This document shows, one piece after another, positions 30,446-39,427 of a stretch of 64,000 nucleotides of DNA; positions within the stretch are counted from its first letter, which is position 1, and each line of letters opens with the position of its first letter. Source of the DNA: CAVORD01 sp963698535 (lineage in GTDB: Bacteria; Bacteroidota; Bacteroidia; Bacteroidales; VadinHA17). The notes under the pieces are model-generated. The model made no database searches. It had not been told where the DNA came from and worked only from the letters and a program-made list of their open reading frames with translations. A program made the translations under genes and the position numbers. The DNA lies in contig CAVORD010000001.1 in assembly GCA_963698535.1 (NCBI GenBank), positions 1,550,001-1,614,000 of the forward strand, given 5' to 3'.

Positions 30446-31269
30446 ATATTAATAAAATAAGATCCAAACTAAAAAAAGGTTATAATAATCTTCGGTTCAG
30501 GCTCAGTGCCGGCAACAGCTTTTTATTTATCGGTTATTACAAAATCCTTTACTCTCCCCGCAGAGGGACACTTGATGAATTCCTTAACAGTTATTCAAAA
30601 AGCATTGGTAATGATCTCACCGTTATACAGATAGGAGCCAACGACGGTATCAATCATGATCCGATACATAAATTTATCAAGAGAGACAACTGGAATGGTC
30701 TTCTTCTTGAGCCACAGCCCCGTGTTTTTGAAAAGCTAAGGAAGGTTTATGCCTTAAATAAGGGTATTACTGCTGTTAATGCTGCCCTTGCTCCGGAAAA
30801 TGGATCGGGTGAGATCTACCGTATTGCCTTCAGCGATGAGAGATGGGCAAACGGACTTACCAGCTTTAACAGGGAAACACTGGTAAACTCCTTCGACAGA
30901 GGGGTGGTGGACCGCAAAGCTTCAAAGGAAGGACTTAAGGTTCCTGAAGCATGGGAGGATCGCATAGCCACAGATAAGGTAAGACTCATAACTACAAGGA
31001 CACTTCTCTCCGAAAATAATATCTCAAAGATCGACCTTTTACAGATCGATACAGAAGGATATGATTTTGAAATAATAAAGCTTTTTGATATCCGGGAGAC
31101 AAAACCATCGGTCATCATTTTCGAGAGTCAGCATTTCAATACGGAAACATTCGATGAATGCATGAAACATCTTTCTGACCTTGGATATTCAATGCGCACA
31201 TTTGGTGCAAATACCCTGGCTCTTAGCGAAAAAATGATCCCTCAATACGGCAGGTATCTGAAAAGCTGA
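30442..31269 (+). CDS. FkbM-family methyltransferase
   Basis: 275 residues. The SAM-binding part is clear: LTVIQIGANDGINHDPIHKF (motif I), then GLLLEPQPRVFEKLRK, and VNAALAPENGSGEIY. The FkbM signature follows at the C-terminus: ISKIDLLQIDTEGYDFEIIK and PSVIIFESQHF. Family members O-methylate sugars or secondary metabolites. There is no glycan cluster here, so the substrate is unknown. It is preceded by a possible small frame with an ATGA overlap. Confidence 0.9.
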   Translation: MNINKIRSKLKKGYNNLRFRLSAGNSFLFIGYYKILYSPRRGTLDEFLNSYSKSIGNDLTVIQIGANDGINHDPIHKFIKRDNWNGLLLEPQPRVFEKLRKVYALNKGITAVNAALAPENGSGEIYRIAFSDERWANGLTSFNRETLVNSFDRGVVDRKASKEGLKVPEAWEDRIATDKVRLITTRTLLSENNISKIDLLQIDTEGYDFEIIKLFDIRETKPSVIIFESQHFNTETFDECMKHLSDLGYSMRTFGANTLALSEKMIPQYGRYLKS

Positions 31270-31310
31270 TAGCCCCAAAAATCCGGACAAAAATTCTGAC
31301 AATAAGCACA

Positions 31311-32192
31311 ATGAAATCAAAACTTTTAACTTTTACACTGATCTGTTTTTTAGCTTCACTCCCATTCCAATACAGTGCAGGTCAGGAATCGGCTGATTCT
31401 CTCAGACTTATACACATTGAGACTGTGGAAGGGAATGAATTTACCGGGTATCTGATCTCAAAAGACCCGGAGAAACTGACCATAAGCACAAAAACTTATG
31501 GCACCATATCAATATCCTTAAAGGATATCCGTACAACTACATTTATTGATGACAAGCTTATTAGAAATGGCGAGGTGTGGATGGATAATCTGCAGGCTAC
31601 AAGGTATTTCTGGCAACCCAACGGGTACGGACTAAAGCAGGGAGAAGGATATTATCAGAATATATGGGTAATGTTCAGTCAGGCCTCATTAGGATTGACC
31701 GACAATTTTTCTGTTGGTGTGGGGATGGTACCTCTCTTCCTCTTTCAAGGGCCCTCTCCTGCCTGGATAGCACCAAAGGTTTCGATACCGGTTGTTAAGG
31801 ATAAATTCAATATCGGAGGAGGGGTTTTGGCCGGAGCCATCCTCGGCGAAGATGGCACTACCTTTGGAATAGCATATGGAGTTGCTACACTTGGGGACAG
31901 GGATGCCAATGCAAATTTCGGTTTAGGTTATGGTTTTGCCGATGGCGAATGGGCCACGGCACCTTTGATAACATTCAGTGCAATGGTAAGGGCAGGACGA
32001 AGAAATTACTTTATTACAGAGAACTACTTCATTGGGCTATCGGGAGACAATTTTGGTCTTATAATGTTAGGAGGAAGAACCGTCTGGCCAAGGATCTCGC
32101 TTGATTATGGCGGTGTGATACCCGTCAATCTGGGAACAGGCCTAATCGCCATTCCATGGCTTGGGTTCTCGATACCCTTTGGTAACAATTAA
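31311..32192 (+). CDS. secreted protein, probable outer-membrane barrel
   Basis: 293 residues with a signal peptide (cleavage near SAGQ, residue 25). Residues about 30-85 form a small beta domain (RLIHIETVEGNEFTGYLISK, then KLTISTKTYGTISISL) similar to the LSm-like beta segments at the start of some Bacteroidota envelope proteins. From residue 115 on, alternating Gly/aromatic strands (GVGMVPLFLF, FNIGGGVLAGAI, ANFGLGYGFADG, RISLDYGGVIPV) suggest a barrel. The last residues WLGFSIPFGNN lack the classic C-terminal Phe. No function can be assigned. Confidence 0.65.
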   Translation: MKSKLLTFTLICFLASLPFQYSAGQESADSLRLIHIETVEGNEFTGYLISKDPEKLTISTKTYGTISISLKDIRTTTFIDDKLIRNGEVWMDNLQATRYFWQPNGYGLKQGEGYYQNIWVMFSQASLGLTDNFSVGVGMVPLFLFQGPSPAWIAPKVSIPVVKDKFNIGGGVLAGAILGEDGTTFGIAYGVATLGDRDANANFGLGYGFADGEWATAPLITFSAMVRAGRRNYFITENYFIGLSGDNFGLIMLGGRTVWPRISLDYGGVIPVNLGTGLIAIPWLGFSIPFGNN

Positions 32193-32235
32193 TAACTGCA
32201 ACCTTTAAACGGTTATTAATGGATTGAATATTATT

Positions 32236-32282
32236 TACATTTGCAGTTTAATAATAAAGGACCTCTAAACGGGTCCCTTTTA
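32236..32282 (+). promoter_or_regulatory. SulP leader: -7 element followed by a terminator-like hairpin
   Basis: TACATTTG (32236-32243) matches TAnnTTTG. From 32256 a stem AAAGGACC/GGTCC-CTTT with a T-run (to 32282) follows, 16 bases before the SulP start. If the promoter is real, the hairpin lies in the leader and could attenuate transcription; otherwise it terminates the upstream gene. Confidence 0.45.
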
Positions 32283-32298
32283 TTTCCGGTAATACAAT

Positions 32299-33939
32299 AT
32301 GGAACCACTGTTTAAGCCCAAGCTGTTTTCCATTCTTAAAAATGGTTATTCAGGGAAACAATTTTCCGGAGATCTTCTCTCAGGAATAGTAGTCGGTGTA
32401 GTTGCACTGCCCCTTGCAATTGCATTTGCTGTTGCATCGGGAGTATCTCCTGAGAGAGGAATAATTACCGCTGTTGTTGCAGGGTTTTTGATCTCACTTT
32501 TAGGAGGAAGCAGGGTACAGATTGGCGGTCCGACGGGTGCTTTCATCATTATAGTCTTTGGCATCATCTCGGAGCATGGACTGAATGGTTTACTTATATC
32601 AACCATTCTGGCAGGATTCTTCCTTATTGGGTTTGGGCTGATGCGACTGGGAAATCTGCTTAAATATTTCCCCCGTCCTCTGATTGTTGGCTTTACATCG
32701 GGTATTGCCCTTGTGATTTTTTCGACACAGATAAGAGATGCGCTTGGCCTGGAGATTGCAAAAGTGCCCTCCGAATTCATTGAAAAGTGGAGTACTTATT
32801 GGGAGACTCTTGGCACAACAAATATCTATGCACTTTTTATTACTATTGGAACGATCCTGATAATATCTGTGTCACGAAAGTATATAAGCAGAATACCAGG
32901 GTCATTTATTGCGATAATTACTGTTACTCTGCTGGTTAAGATCGCCGGCATACCGGTTACCACTATCGGCTCCTTTTTTGGCACCATTTCCAGCAAAATA
33001 TCTTTCCACCTTCCTGATATAGATTTCTCCAGCATTGGGAATTACCTTCAGCCGGCACTTACCATTGCACTGCTGGGGGGTATTGAATCACTACTGTCGG
33101 CAGTTGTTGCCGATGGTATGATAGGTGGTAACCACAGGTCGAACACCGAACTGATAGCCCAGGGAGTGGCAAATATTGTAACCCCCTTTTTCGGAGGTAT
33201 TCCCGCTACAGGAGCTATAGCAAGAACAGCTACCAACATAAGGAACGGCGGAAGAACACCGGTGGCAGGGATTGTTCATGCCATAACCCTCTTGCTTATA
33301 CTCCTCTTCTTTGGGAAATGGGCCAGCTTAATACCAATGTCTTGTCTGGCCGGCATACTGATAGTTGTTGCTTATAATATGAGTGAATGGCGCTCATTCC
33401 TCTCTGTCATGAAGGGGGCCGCAGGAGACAAGATCATATTGCTTACAACATTCTTCCTGACGGTTTTTGTTGATCTTACTGTAGCAATTGAGGTAGGTGT
33501 TGTTCTGGCAGCAATGCTTTTCATGAAAAGGATGGCAGACATTGCTAAGACCGATGCTAAATCTCCGATGGACAGCGATGTGCTTGACGACTACTCAGGT
33601 TTACCCGCAGGTGTTTCCGTTTACGAGATCAGCGGACCGCTCTTTTTTGCATCGGCAAAAGAGTACTCTGAGGTAATTAAGAGTGTAGGAAGAAAAGAAA
33701 GAGTACTTATAATAAGGATGCGGCATGTACCCTTTGTTGATGCAACAGGATTGCATAATTTTAAAGAGGCAATAAAAACAATAATGAATACCGGCACCAC
33801 CGTTATTCTTTCCGGGGTTAATGATCATGTGCTGGCTGATCTTGAGCAGTATGGTATAATGAAAATGGTTGGGAAACCCAATATCTTCTCCTCATTTGAA
33901 AGCGCACTGACGCAGGCATCTATCATTGCTGAGAAGTAG
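32299..33939 (+). CDS. SulP-family anion transporter with STAS domain
   Basis: 546 intact residues. About 14 transmembrane spans occupy residues 20-415. Family segments include SGIVVGVVALPLAIAFAVASG (helix 1 motif), SRVQIGGPTGAFIIIV and the central GGIPATGAIARTATNIRNGGRTP. The STAS domain covers about 430-540 (VYEISGPLFFASAKEY, then VLIIRMRHVPFVDATGLHNF), where the conserved Asp-Ala-Thr-Gly replaces the usual DSTG. SulP carriers move sulfate, bicarbonate or dicarboxylates; no neighbour identifies the ion. Bicarbonate is a reasonable alternative to sulfate. Confidence 0.93.
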   Translation: MEPLFKPKLFSILKNGYSGKQFSGDLLSGIVVGVVALPLAIAFAVASGVSPERGIITAVVAGFLISLLGGSRVQIGGPTGAFIIIVFGIISEHGLNGLLISTILAGFFLIGFGLMRLGNLLKYFPRPLIVGFTSGIALVIFSTQIRDALGLEIAKVPSEFIEKWSTYWETLGTTNIYALFITIGTILIISVSRKYISRIPGSFIAIITVTLLVKIAGIPVTTIGSFFGTISSKISFHLPDIDFSSIGNYLQPALTIALLGGIESLLSAVVADGMIGGNHRSNTELIAQGVANIVTPFFGGIPATGAIARTATNIRNGGRTPVAGIVHAITLLLILLFFGKWASLIPMSCLAGILIVVAYNMSEWRSFLSVMKGAAGDKIILLTTFFLTVFVDLTVAIEVGVVLAAMLFMKRMADIAKTDAKSPMDSDVLDDYSGLPAGVSVYEISGPLFFASAKEYSEVIKSVGRKERVLIIRMRHVPFVDATGLHNFKEAIKTIMNTGTTVILSGVNDHVLADLEQYGIMKMVGKPNIFSSFESALTQASIIAEK

Positions 33940-34056
33940 AGGAATATCATTAAGGAATAATTCCACACTTTTCATCCTATTTACTTACTTTAGATACAAT
34001 TTGATCATAATAAATATAAATGTAACATTAGCCGGAATATACCGGAGAGTTCAGCA

Positions 34057-35215
34057 ATGAAAGCGTCTGTCGAAGAAAAAGAGACCAGGAGGAGTCGGTT
34101 AAAGGAGGTATTTCTTCTGTTCCTTAAGCTCGGATTTATCTCTTTCGGCGGGCCTGCGGCTCATATCGGACTGATGGAGGAAGAGGTGGTTAACCGGCGA
34201 AAATGGATGAGCAGGGATCATTTCCTCGATCTGGTAGGAGCCACAAATCTTATCCCCGGACCAAATTCGACTGAGCTTACAATGCATTGCGGACATGAGA
34301 GGGCCGGATTACCGGGACTGTTTGTTGCAGGCTTTTCCTTTATTATTCCTGCGGCCTTTATTACAGGTGTTTTTGCATGGTTATACTCAAAATACGGCAC
34401 TCTTCCGTCGGTGGAACCATTTATCTTTGGTATTAAACCCGCCGTATTATCTATTATCGCTGCGGCAATATTCAGATTGGGCAGAAAAGCTATAAAAGGT
34501 ATTGAACTCACAATTCTCGGAATCCTGGTACTCATTTCCTCCCTTCTTGGAATAAACGAAATTATGGCATTGATGGCAGCCGGGATTATCGGTACATCAT
34601 ACTTCATGTTTAAATCAAAGATCAAGTCAGGGAGGCTTATTTTCATACCCTTTGGTCTTGCTCCGGCAACAGGATTTGCTGCAACTGCTCTTTCCTCCAT
34701 GAAGCTATTCTGGATCTTCCTTAAAATAGGGGCACTCCTCTATGGCAGTGGTTATGTTCTATTTGCATATATAGATGCTGAGCTGGTTGAAAAAGGATGG
34801 CTTACAACCCAACAACTGATCGACGCTGTCGCCGTAGGACAGTTTACTCCTGGCCCCCTCTCCTCTACAGCAACATTCATAGGCTATCAGATAAATGGAT
34901 TCTGGGGTGCAGTTGGTGCTACGGCCGGTATCTTTCTGCCATCATTCGTTTTTGTGTGGATACTTAACCCATTAGTACCGAGAATGCGCAAGTCAGTTAT
35001 TATGGGACATTTTCTTGATTGTGTCAATATCGCCGCGGTTGCAGTTATGGCTTCAGTGCTTCTGCACATGGGGGCCGTATCAATAACCAACTGGCAGGCC
35101 ATAGTAATAGCAGTCGCAGGATTTGCCGTAACATTCGGACTGAAAAAGATCAATCCGGCTTTTACTATACATTGGAGGAGCTTTTGCAGGCTATATACTA
35201 AACCTGCTGTTTTAA
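34057..35215 (+). CDS. chrA: chromate transporter family protein (frameshifted near the end)
   Basis: About 385 residues with two homologous halves, each starting with the family signature: FLKLGFISFGGPAAHIGLMEEE and, in half 2, FLKIGALLYGSGYVLFAYIDAE, followed by the conserved NLIPGPNSTE and GQFTPGPLSSTAT. The last residues are out of frame; removing one base near 35170 gives IGGAFAGYILNLLF and a TAA at 35213-35215, the expected ending of these proteins. Otherwise the frame runs to 35229 with an unlikely tail. ChrA proteins export chromate or act as sulfate/chromate antiporters. Confidence 0.88.
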
Positions 35216-35310
35216 TCTATCCATCTTAATTACTATATTGGCTACCCGGTTTAACAATATCCGGATTTAAAGATTTACACACGTAATCACCAATAAATTA
35301 AATACTTATC

Positions 35311-36546
35311 ATGAGAAGACCGATCGTTATCCTCATCCTTATATTCATAACAGGAGTGATCTATCCGCAGATTTATCAGTGGCGCGGACCCGAAAGAGAC
35401 GGAATATTCCCCGAAAGCGGGTTACTGAAGCAATGGCCGGCAGAAGGACCTCAGTTGATACTTGAAGTGGAAGGTCTTGGCAAAGGGTACTCCTCACCTG
35501 TAGGTACAAAAAATGCAATTTACATCACCGGAATGGTAGATACCCTTGACTGGATATGGTCTATTGACTATTCGGGCAAGATAAACTGGAAGGTTCCCTA
35601 TGGCACATCGTGGAGACAGTCATTTCCTGATACGAGGAGCACTCCTACAATTGAAGATAACAGGATCTACCTCATAAGCGGAACGGGCGAACTAAGTTGC
35701 CTGGATGCCGCCAATGGCAAAACAATATGGTCGGTCAATGTTGACCGTGACTACGAAGGGGAATGGCACATCTGGGGTGTTTCCGAGTCACCACTAATTG
35801 TTGACAACAAAGTTATATGCTCGCCCGGGGGAAAGAAAACAGCTGTGGTTGCCTTCGATAAACTCACCGGTAAAATGATCTGGCAAAGTAAGAGCCTGGG
35901 AGGCCAGAGATCATATGTGTCACCGCGCATATACACAGTAAATGGCAAGCGCTTTATTCTTGCCAGTACTGCAACACACCTTATGGCCCTGGTCCCGGAG
36001 ACAGGAGATATTGCAATGAGTTTCAACTATTTCGAAATGAAGAAATGGGATCAGCCAGGATTGATATGGGCAAGTTCACCTACCTTTAAAAAAGATGAGA
36101 TATTTATCTCCAAAGGGTACAACCACCCGGCTGTTATGCTTAAGGTTAACCCTGAACTAAATGGTATGTCGGTAAAATTCGTCGACACTCTCCTTGATAA
36201 CCACCATGGTGGACTTATACTTACAGGTGATAAGCTTTTCGGCTCGAACTGGGAAAATAACAGCAAAGGCAAGTGGGTAAGCATGGATTGGAACAGCGGC
36301 AAAGTCCTCTATGAGTCATCATGGAATACAAAGGGTAGCATTATTTATGCCGATGGCCTGCTCTATATTTTTGAGGAGAAGAATGGTAATGTTGGCCTGG
36401 TAAACCCTGCCGATAATGAATTTAACGTTATTAGTTCTTTCCGGTTTACCAAAGGGTCAGGTCCTTACTGGGCTCACCCCTACATATTTGACGGGAAGCT
36501 CTTCCTAAGGCACGGAGAGGTATTACAGGTGTATAAAATAAAGTAA
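35311..36546 (+). CDS. secreted PQQ-type beta-propeller protein, paralog
   Basis: 411 residues with a signal peptide (MRRPIVILILIFITGVIYPQ). The mature protein opens with YQWRGPERDGIFPESGLLKQ and WPAEGPQLIL, almost the same opening as the protein at 23537-24775, then carries propeller blades (LSCLDAANGKTIWSV; VVAFDKLTGKMIW; LMALVPETGD; WVSMDWNSGKVLYE). It ends in HAHPYIFDGKLFLRHG-like residues, as does the paralog. The two genes lie about 10.5 kb apart on opposite strands, so an ancient duplication is likely. Role unknown; propellers of this type often serve in envelope complexes. Confidence 0.85.
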   Translation: MRRPIVILILIFITGVIYPQIYQWRGPERDGIFPESGLLKQWPAEGPQLILEVEGLGKGYSSPVGTKNAIYITGMVDTLDWIWSIDYSGKINWKVPYGTSWRQSFPDTRSTPTIEDNRIYLISGTGELSCLDAANGKTIWSVNVDRDYEGEWHIWGVSESPLIVDNKVICSPGGKKTAVVAFDKLTGKMIWQSKSLGGQRSYVSPRIYTVNGKRFILASTATHLMALVPETGDIAMSFNYFEMKKWDQPGLIWASSPTFKKDEIFISKGYNHPAVMLKVNPELNGMSVKFVDTLLDNHHGGLILTGDKLFGSNWENNSKGKWVSMDWNSGKVLYESSWNTKGSIIYADGLLYIFEEKNGNVGLVNPADNEFNVISSFRFTKGSGPYWAHPYIFDGKLFLRHGEVLQVYKIK

Positions 36547-36659
36547 AAGGGCTTGCTAAGTCATCGCTTTTTATTGGCTGTTTTACCGGGTTTATCCCTC
36601 CAGCCATCATTTTTGGTACTATTATTGTGCAAAAAGAAGAACAGGAAAACTAAAACGCT

Positions 36660-37103
36660 ATGAAATCTAAACACCACAACATTAAGCATATCGGAAGCTT
36701 GCTGATTACAGCCGGTCTTTTTTCACTGCTGCTTTTTTCGGGTGGATGCAACCTTGATGTTGGTAAAAGGTTCGATCTTGTCCTGATCGACAGCGTTGTC
36801 CTCCCACCAACTTTTACTGCCACTGTCCCCACAGCTATAAAATTTTATGGTGATATTGGCCCCAACGGTTGTCACACCTTCTCTCACTTCGAAGCCAATT
36901 CATCCGATACAACTCTTTACATAAAGGTATGGAAGTATTACGAAGCCGATGAGAAATATTGCCCGTCTGAAATCCCGAAACTTGATGGCAGGGAGCTAGA
37001 GGCGGTATTTACGGTACCCAGGAAATACCTTTTGGTTATCGTTCAGCCCGACGGATCAGGCCTGATTGATACCATAACAGTAGTAGCTGCTCCGCCTAAA
37101 TAG
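36660..37103 (+). CDS. lipoprotein of unknown function
   Basis: 147 residues. The lipoprotein signal ends FSGGC at about residue 30. The mature part is beta-rich, with 'FTATVPTAIKFYGDIGPNGCHTFSHF' and 'YYEADEKYCPSEIP'; the two Cys could form a disulfide. No family is recognised. It is followed by thiol peroxidase 127 bases later without an obvious terminator. Confidence 0.65.
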   Translation: MKSKHHNIKHIGSLLITAGLFSLLLFSGGCNLDVGKRFDLVLIDSVVLPPTFTATVPTAIKFYGDIGPNGCHTFSHFEANSSDTTLYIKVWKYYEADEKYCPSEIPKLDGRELEAVFTVPRKYLLVIVQPDGSGLIDTITVVAAPPK

Positions 37104-37230
37104 CAAGGGAGCCGTCGACCTGGATATTTAAAACCATCCCTACAGGATGTTTATTAACAATTATGGTGAACAATAGCTGTATTAATGTTGTTTAGAATAA
37201 TATAAACAAGAAGAGACAACTACAAATATT

Positions 37231-37734
37231 ATGGCAAAAATTACACTCAGAGGAAACCCCATAAATACAATTGGGAGCCTTCCTGAAGCAGGATCCAAAG
37301 CTCCTGACTTCGAACTTGTGGCAAACAACATGTCGACTGTTAAGCTCGGTGACTACAAAGGCACAAGGCTGGTATTAAACATATCACCATCGATTGATAC
37401 CGGTACCTGTGCAGCTTCGGTAAGGCGTTTCAACAAGGAGGCCACAACACTGGCCAACACAAAAGTCCTTTACATTTCACGTGATCTTCCTTTTGCTCAG
37501 GCGAGGTTTTGCGGCGCTGAAGGAATAGATAATGTACAAACACTCTCCGATTTCAAATCGGGAAAGTTTGGCAAAGATTATAAGTTAACAATGACTGAAG
37601 GCGGGCTGGAATCATTGCATTCAAGGTGCGTAATAGTTATTGATGAAAAAGGTGTTGTTGCCTATACTCAGCAAGTACCTGAGATAGTTGATGAACCTGA
37701 TTATGATGATGTCCTGAAATTTTTGAGAAAATAG
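37231..37734 (+). CDS. tpx: thiol peroxidase (atypical 2-Cys peroxiredoxin)
   Basis: 167 residues, the usual Tpx length. It reduces hydrogen and alkyl peroxides using thioredoxin. The peroxidatic Cys is in 'SIDTGTCAASVRRF' with the conserved Thr three residues before it, and the resolving Cys is in 'PFAQARFCGAEG'. The N-terminal TLRGNPINTIG and the C-terminal LESLHSRCVIVIDEKG are also family-typical. A bidirectional terminator separates it from the convergent RRM gene. Confidence 0.95.
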   Translation: MAKITLRGNPINTIGSLPEAGSKAPDFELVANNMSTVKLGDYKGTRLVLNISPSIDTGTCAASVRRFNKEATTLANTKVLYISRDLPFAQARFCGAEGIDNVQTLSDFKSGKFGKDYKLTMTEGGLESLHSRCVIVIDEKGVVAYTQQVPEIVDEPDYDDVLKFLRK

Positions 37735-37757
37735 CGGACCATTCACCAATAAGAATA

Positions 37758-37799
37758 AAAAAAGGGTCTCTTCGAAAGAAGGGACCCTCACTTTTTTAA
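37758..37799. terminator. bidirectional terminator between tpx and the RRM gene
   Basis: A-run, AGGGTCTCTTC/GAAGGGACCCT stem with a GAAA loop, then a T-run. It lies 23 bases after tpx and just beyond the minus-strand RRM gene end. Confidence 0.88.
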
Positions 37800-37807
37800 T
37801 CAGGGGA

Positions 37808-38134
37808 TTAGTACCTGTTGTTGCTTCTGCGATCGGAGTTGAAACCACCTCTTCTCTGGAAACCACCACCGCCACCACCTTGTGGACGGTCTGTTCTGGG
37901 TTTTGCAACAGCCACATTGATGACCTTGCTCATGAATTCTACTTCATTTAATCCCTCAATAGCTTTTTGCCCTTCTTCATCGTTGTTCATTTCTACAAAA
38001 CCGAAACCTCTGGAACGGCCTGTATCCCTGTCAGTGATAACTTTTGCTGACGATACTTCGCCAAATTCTTCAAACAATTCCCTGAGGTCATTGTCCTCAG
38101 CTTTGAAATTGAGATTAGAAACATAAATGTTCAT
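37808..38134 (-). CDS. small RRM RNA-binding protein
   Basis: 108 residues. One RNA recognition motif (RNP2 'IYVSNL', RNP1 'RGFGFVEM') fills residues 1-80 and a Gly/Arg-rich tail (PQGGGGGGFQRRGGFNSDRR) the rest. Such short RRM-plus-GR proteins are common in Bacteroidota and cyanobacteria and are thought to act on RNA during cold or growth changes. A long leader (about 110 bases) is suggested by the TATATTTG complement at 38255-38262 on this strand, which fits RNA-level control. Confidence 0.92.
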   Translation of the reverse strand: MNIYVSNLNFKAEDNDLRELFEEFGEVSSAKVITDRDTGRSRGFGFVEMNNDEEGQKAIEGLNEVEFMSKVINVAVAKPRTDRPQGGGGGGFQRRGGFNSDRRSNNRY

Positions 38135-38254
38135 TTCTTCTGCTTTTAATTAATAATTGTACTGAGATTAGGACCGAACCAGATAACATTGTACTTACTA
38201 CGTGAGATCAGGGCAAGTATTTGGTAATTCAGATATCTTCTCTCAAATATGATT

Positions 38255-38262
38255 CAAATATA
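38255..38262 (-). promoter_or_regulatory. -7 element for the RRM gene
   Basis: On the minus strand this reads TATATTTG, an exact TAnnTTTG match, about 120 bases before the RRM start. The 38135-38425 gap otherwise holds no gene. Confidence 0.4.
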
Positions 38263-38321
38263 AGGTTTTAAACAATATAGTACCCCCATTTAGGTTAAAA
38301 GTCACATTTTATGACCAATAT

Positions 38322-38354
38322 TTTGGAGTTCAAGAGCCCTTTATGATATATTTG
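38322..38354 (+). promoter_or_regulatory. promoter of the second nitrilase
   Basis: TTTG (38322-38325), 21 bases, TATATTTG (38347-38354): a full match to the Bacteroidota vegetative promoter. Transcription should start near 38361. Confidence 0.6.
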
Positions 38355-38425
38355 GGTCTGAATCCCCCTTTGGAATGGGTTTCCAGCGAAATCCGAGATC
38401 CGGTGAAAAAACAATCTGTTTTAAG

Positions 38426-39391
38426 ATGATCGAATCAATATTACGTGTTGGAGTTATTCAGATGAGGCCATCATGGCTTGACAGAAAAGGTACTGAATTG
38501 CGTATATGTGAATGGATAGAGAAGGCCGGTAAGGAAAAATGTGGCCTGGCAGTATTTGGAGAAGCAATACTTCCCGGATATCCGTTCTGGGTAGGGCTTA
38601 CCGGAGGCGCTATGTTCAATTCCGATATACAGAAGGATCTTTATGCACACTACTGCAGGGAAGCTGTTGTTATCGATCGCGGCGACCTGAATGAAATATG
38701 CAATTCGGCTGCAAAGCATAATATTGCTATATATCTAGGAATAATTGAGAGGGCATCAGATCGTGGAGGGCATAGTCTCTATTGCACCCTGGTCCATATC
38801 TCTGCTGAGGGCAAGATCCTTTCTACTCACAGAAAGCTTATGCCTACTTATGAGGAGAGACTGGTATGGGCTCAAGGCGATGGTAATGGCCTTGTGGTTC
38901 ACAAGACCGGACCATTCACTGCCGGCGGACTTAACTGCTGGGAGAACTGGATCCCCATGGCCAGGATGGCACTGTACGGTATGGGTGAAAATCTTCATAT
39001 AGCTGTCTGGCCCGGACAGGAAAGGAATACTGAGGATATAACAAGGTTCATTGCCAAAGAGTCGCGCAGTTACGTTATATCATCATCCGGGATGCTGTTC
39101 AGGGAAGATATAGGATCCCATATTCCGCATCACTCACTCATCGCATCGGCCAGCCCTGATATTCTGGCCAATGGCGGATCCTGCATCGCCGGTCCTGATG
39201 GTACCTGGGTGGTGGAGCCGGTTGTGGATGTTGAAAAACTGATCGTTGCCGATCTCGACTTCAACAATGTTCTTCGCGAAAGGCAGAACTTTGATCCTGC
39301 AGGGCACTACTCCCGTCCCGATGTACTCCGTTTGACGGTAAATAAAGAAAGACAAACGGCGGTTTCCCTCTCTCCGGATAAGAGTGAATAA
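38426..39391 (+). CDS. nitrilase-family carbon-nitrogen hydrolase, copy 2
   Basis: 321 intact residues. The start chosen is the ATG at 38426 (MIESILRVGVIQMRP), where the family begins; an upstream ATG at 38375 would add 17 unconserved residues. Catalytic Glu in 'LAVFGEAILPGYP', Lys in 'THRKLMPTYEERLVW', Cys in 'GGLNCWENWIPMARM'. The C-x-W-E-N context indicates the nitrilase branch. It differs from copy 1 in the HRKLMPTYEER loop (copy 1 HRKIKPTASER). Substrate not known. It has its own strong promoter and is followed by a secreted protein of unknown function. Confidence 0.93.
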   Translation: MIESILRVGVIQMRPSWLDRKGTELRICEWIEKAGKEKCGLAVFGEAILPGYPFWVGLTGGAMFNSDIQKDLYAHYCREAVVIDRGDLNEICNSAAKHNIAIYLGIIERASDRGGHSLYCTLVHISAEGKILSTHRKLMPTYEERLVWAQGDGNGLVVHKTGPFTAGGLNCWENWIPMARMALYGMGENLHIAVWPGQERNTEDITRFIAKESRSYVISSSGMLFREDIGSHIPHHSLIASASPDILANGGSCIAGPDGTWVVEPVVDVEKLIVADLDFNNVLRERQNFDPAGHYSRPDVLRLTVNKERQTAVSLSPDKSE

Positions 39392-39427
39392 CAAAATCAT
39401 ATACCTTAGCCAGATAAACAAGTAACT

